Both the position numbers and the translations under genes were made by a program. The notes below the pieces were generated by a model, which saw only the letters and a program-made list of their open reading frames with translations, was not told the origin of the DNA and did not search any database. Shown piece after piece: positions 5,618-5,725 of a DNA stretch of 5,725 bases. Source of the DNA: Bacteroides sp. UBA939 (lineage in GTDB: Bacteria > Bacteroidota > Bacteroidia > Bacteroidales > Bacteroidaceae); assembly GCF_002293435.1 (NCBI RefSeq), contig NZ_DBDF01000100.1, forward strand, positions 1-5,725. Reading direction: 5' to 3'. Each line of letters begins with the position of its first letter. Within the stretch, counting starts at the first letter, position 1.

Positions 5618-5725
5618 TAATGGATGGTTAAATAAAACGCTTAGCGATAATATCCCTGATGATAATCTTAGCTTGCATTATTCATAAGTGTAAGTACTTC
5701 GCTTACTATAAATGAGAATTTAGCG
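5618..5725. other. Intergenic end of the window, no gene seen
   Basis: AT-rich non-coding sequence upstream of the radical SAM operon. CTTGCATTATTCATA at 5672-5686 matches, with one difference, the reverse complement of the right end of the inverted-repeat element (2056-2070). A weak 5-bp hairpin, GTAAG/CTTAC, lies at 5690-5706. No coding region is supported before the window ends. Confidence 0.5.

Overview
The window looks like a Bacteroides-type (Bacteroidota) chromosome. Promoters fit the Bacteroides -33 TTTG / -7 TAnnTTTG pattern, starts are preceded by A-rich leaders rather than strong Shine-Dalgarno sites, and the first gene is a membrane-anchored TPR/AraC-type regulator of a kind common in this group. 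There are six protein genes and no rRNA, tRNA, CRISPR array or transposase.

Layout. 18-1787 (minus) is a signal peptide/TPR/transmembrane/AraC-HTH regulator. 1788-2070 holds its promoter plus a striking nested inverted repeat built from GGAGTTA units, and an orphan 20-bp copy of part of the next gene. 2071-2388 (minus) is a small O6-alkylguanine-DNA alkyltransferase-type protein that keeps the PCHR cysteine. A short divergent promoter region (2389-2479) separates it from 2480-3175 (plus), a solitary kinase-fold protein resembling the kinase domain of phage and plasmid polyvalent proteins. It is followed after 49 bp by 3225-3518 (plus), a YgbA-family protein linked in E. coli to the response to nitrogen oxides. 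Converging on it with a 2-bp gap is a two-gene minus-strand operon: a radical SAM protein with C-terminal helix-hairpin-helix motifs (4295-5560), then a DUF4130/TIGR03915-type partner (3521-4291). The operon has a near-consensus Bacteroides promoter at 5586-5617.

How the genes may work together. The radical SAM/DUF4130 pair is a recognised but functionally unresolved 'DNA modification/repair' module. With the alkyltransferase and YgbA next door, a shared theme of nitrosative or alkylating damage to DNA is attractive. It is an inference from proximity only, since the genes lie in separate transcription units. The polyvalent-kinase gene looks AT-richer than the regulator gene and may be a remnant of, or a cargo from, a mobile element.
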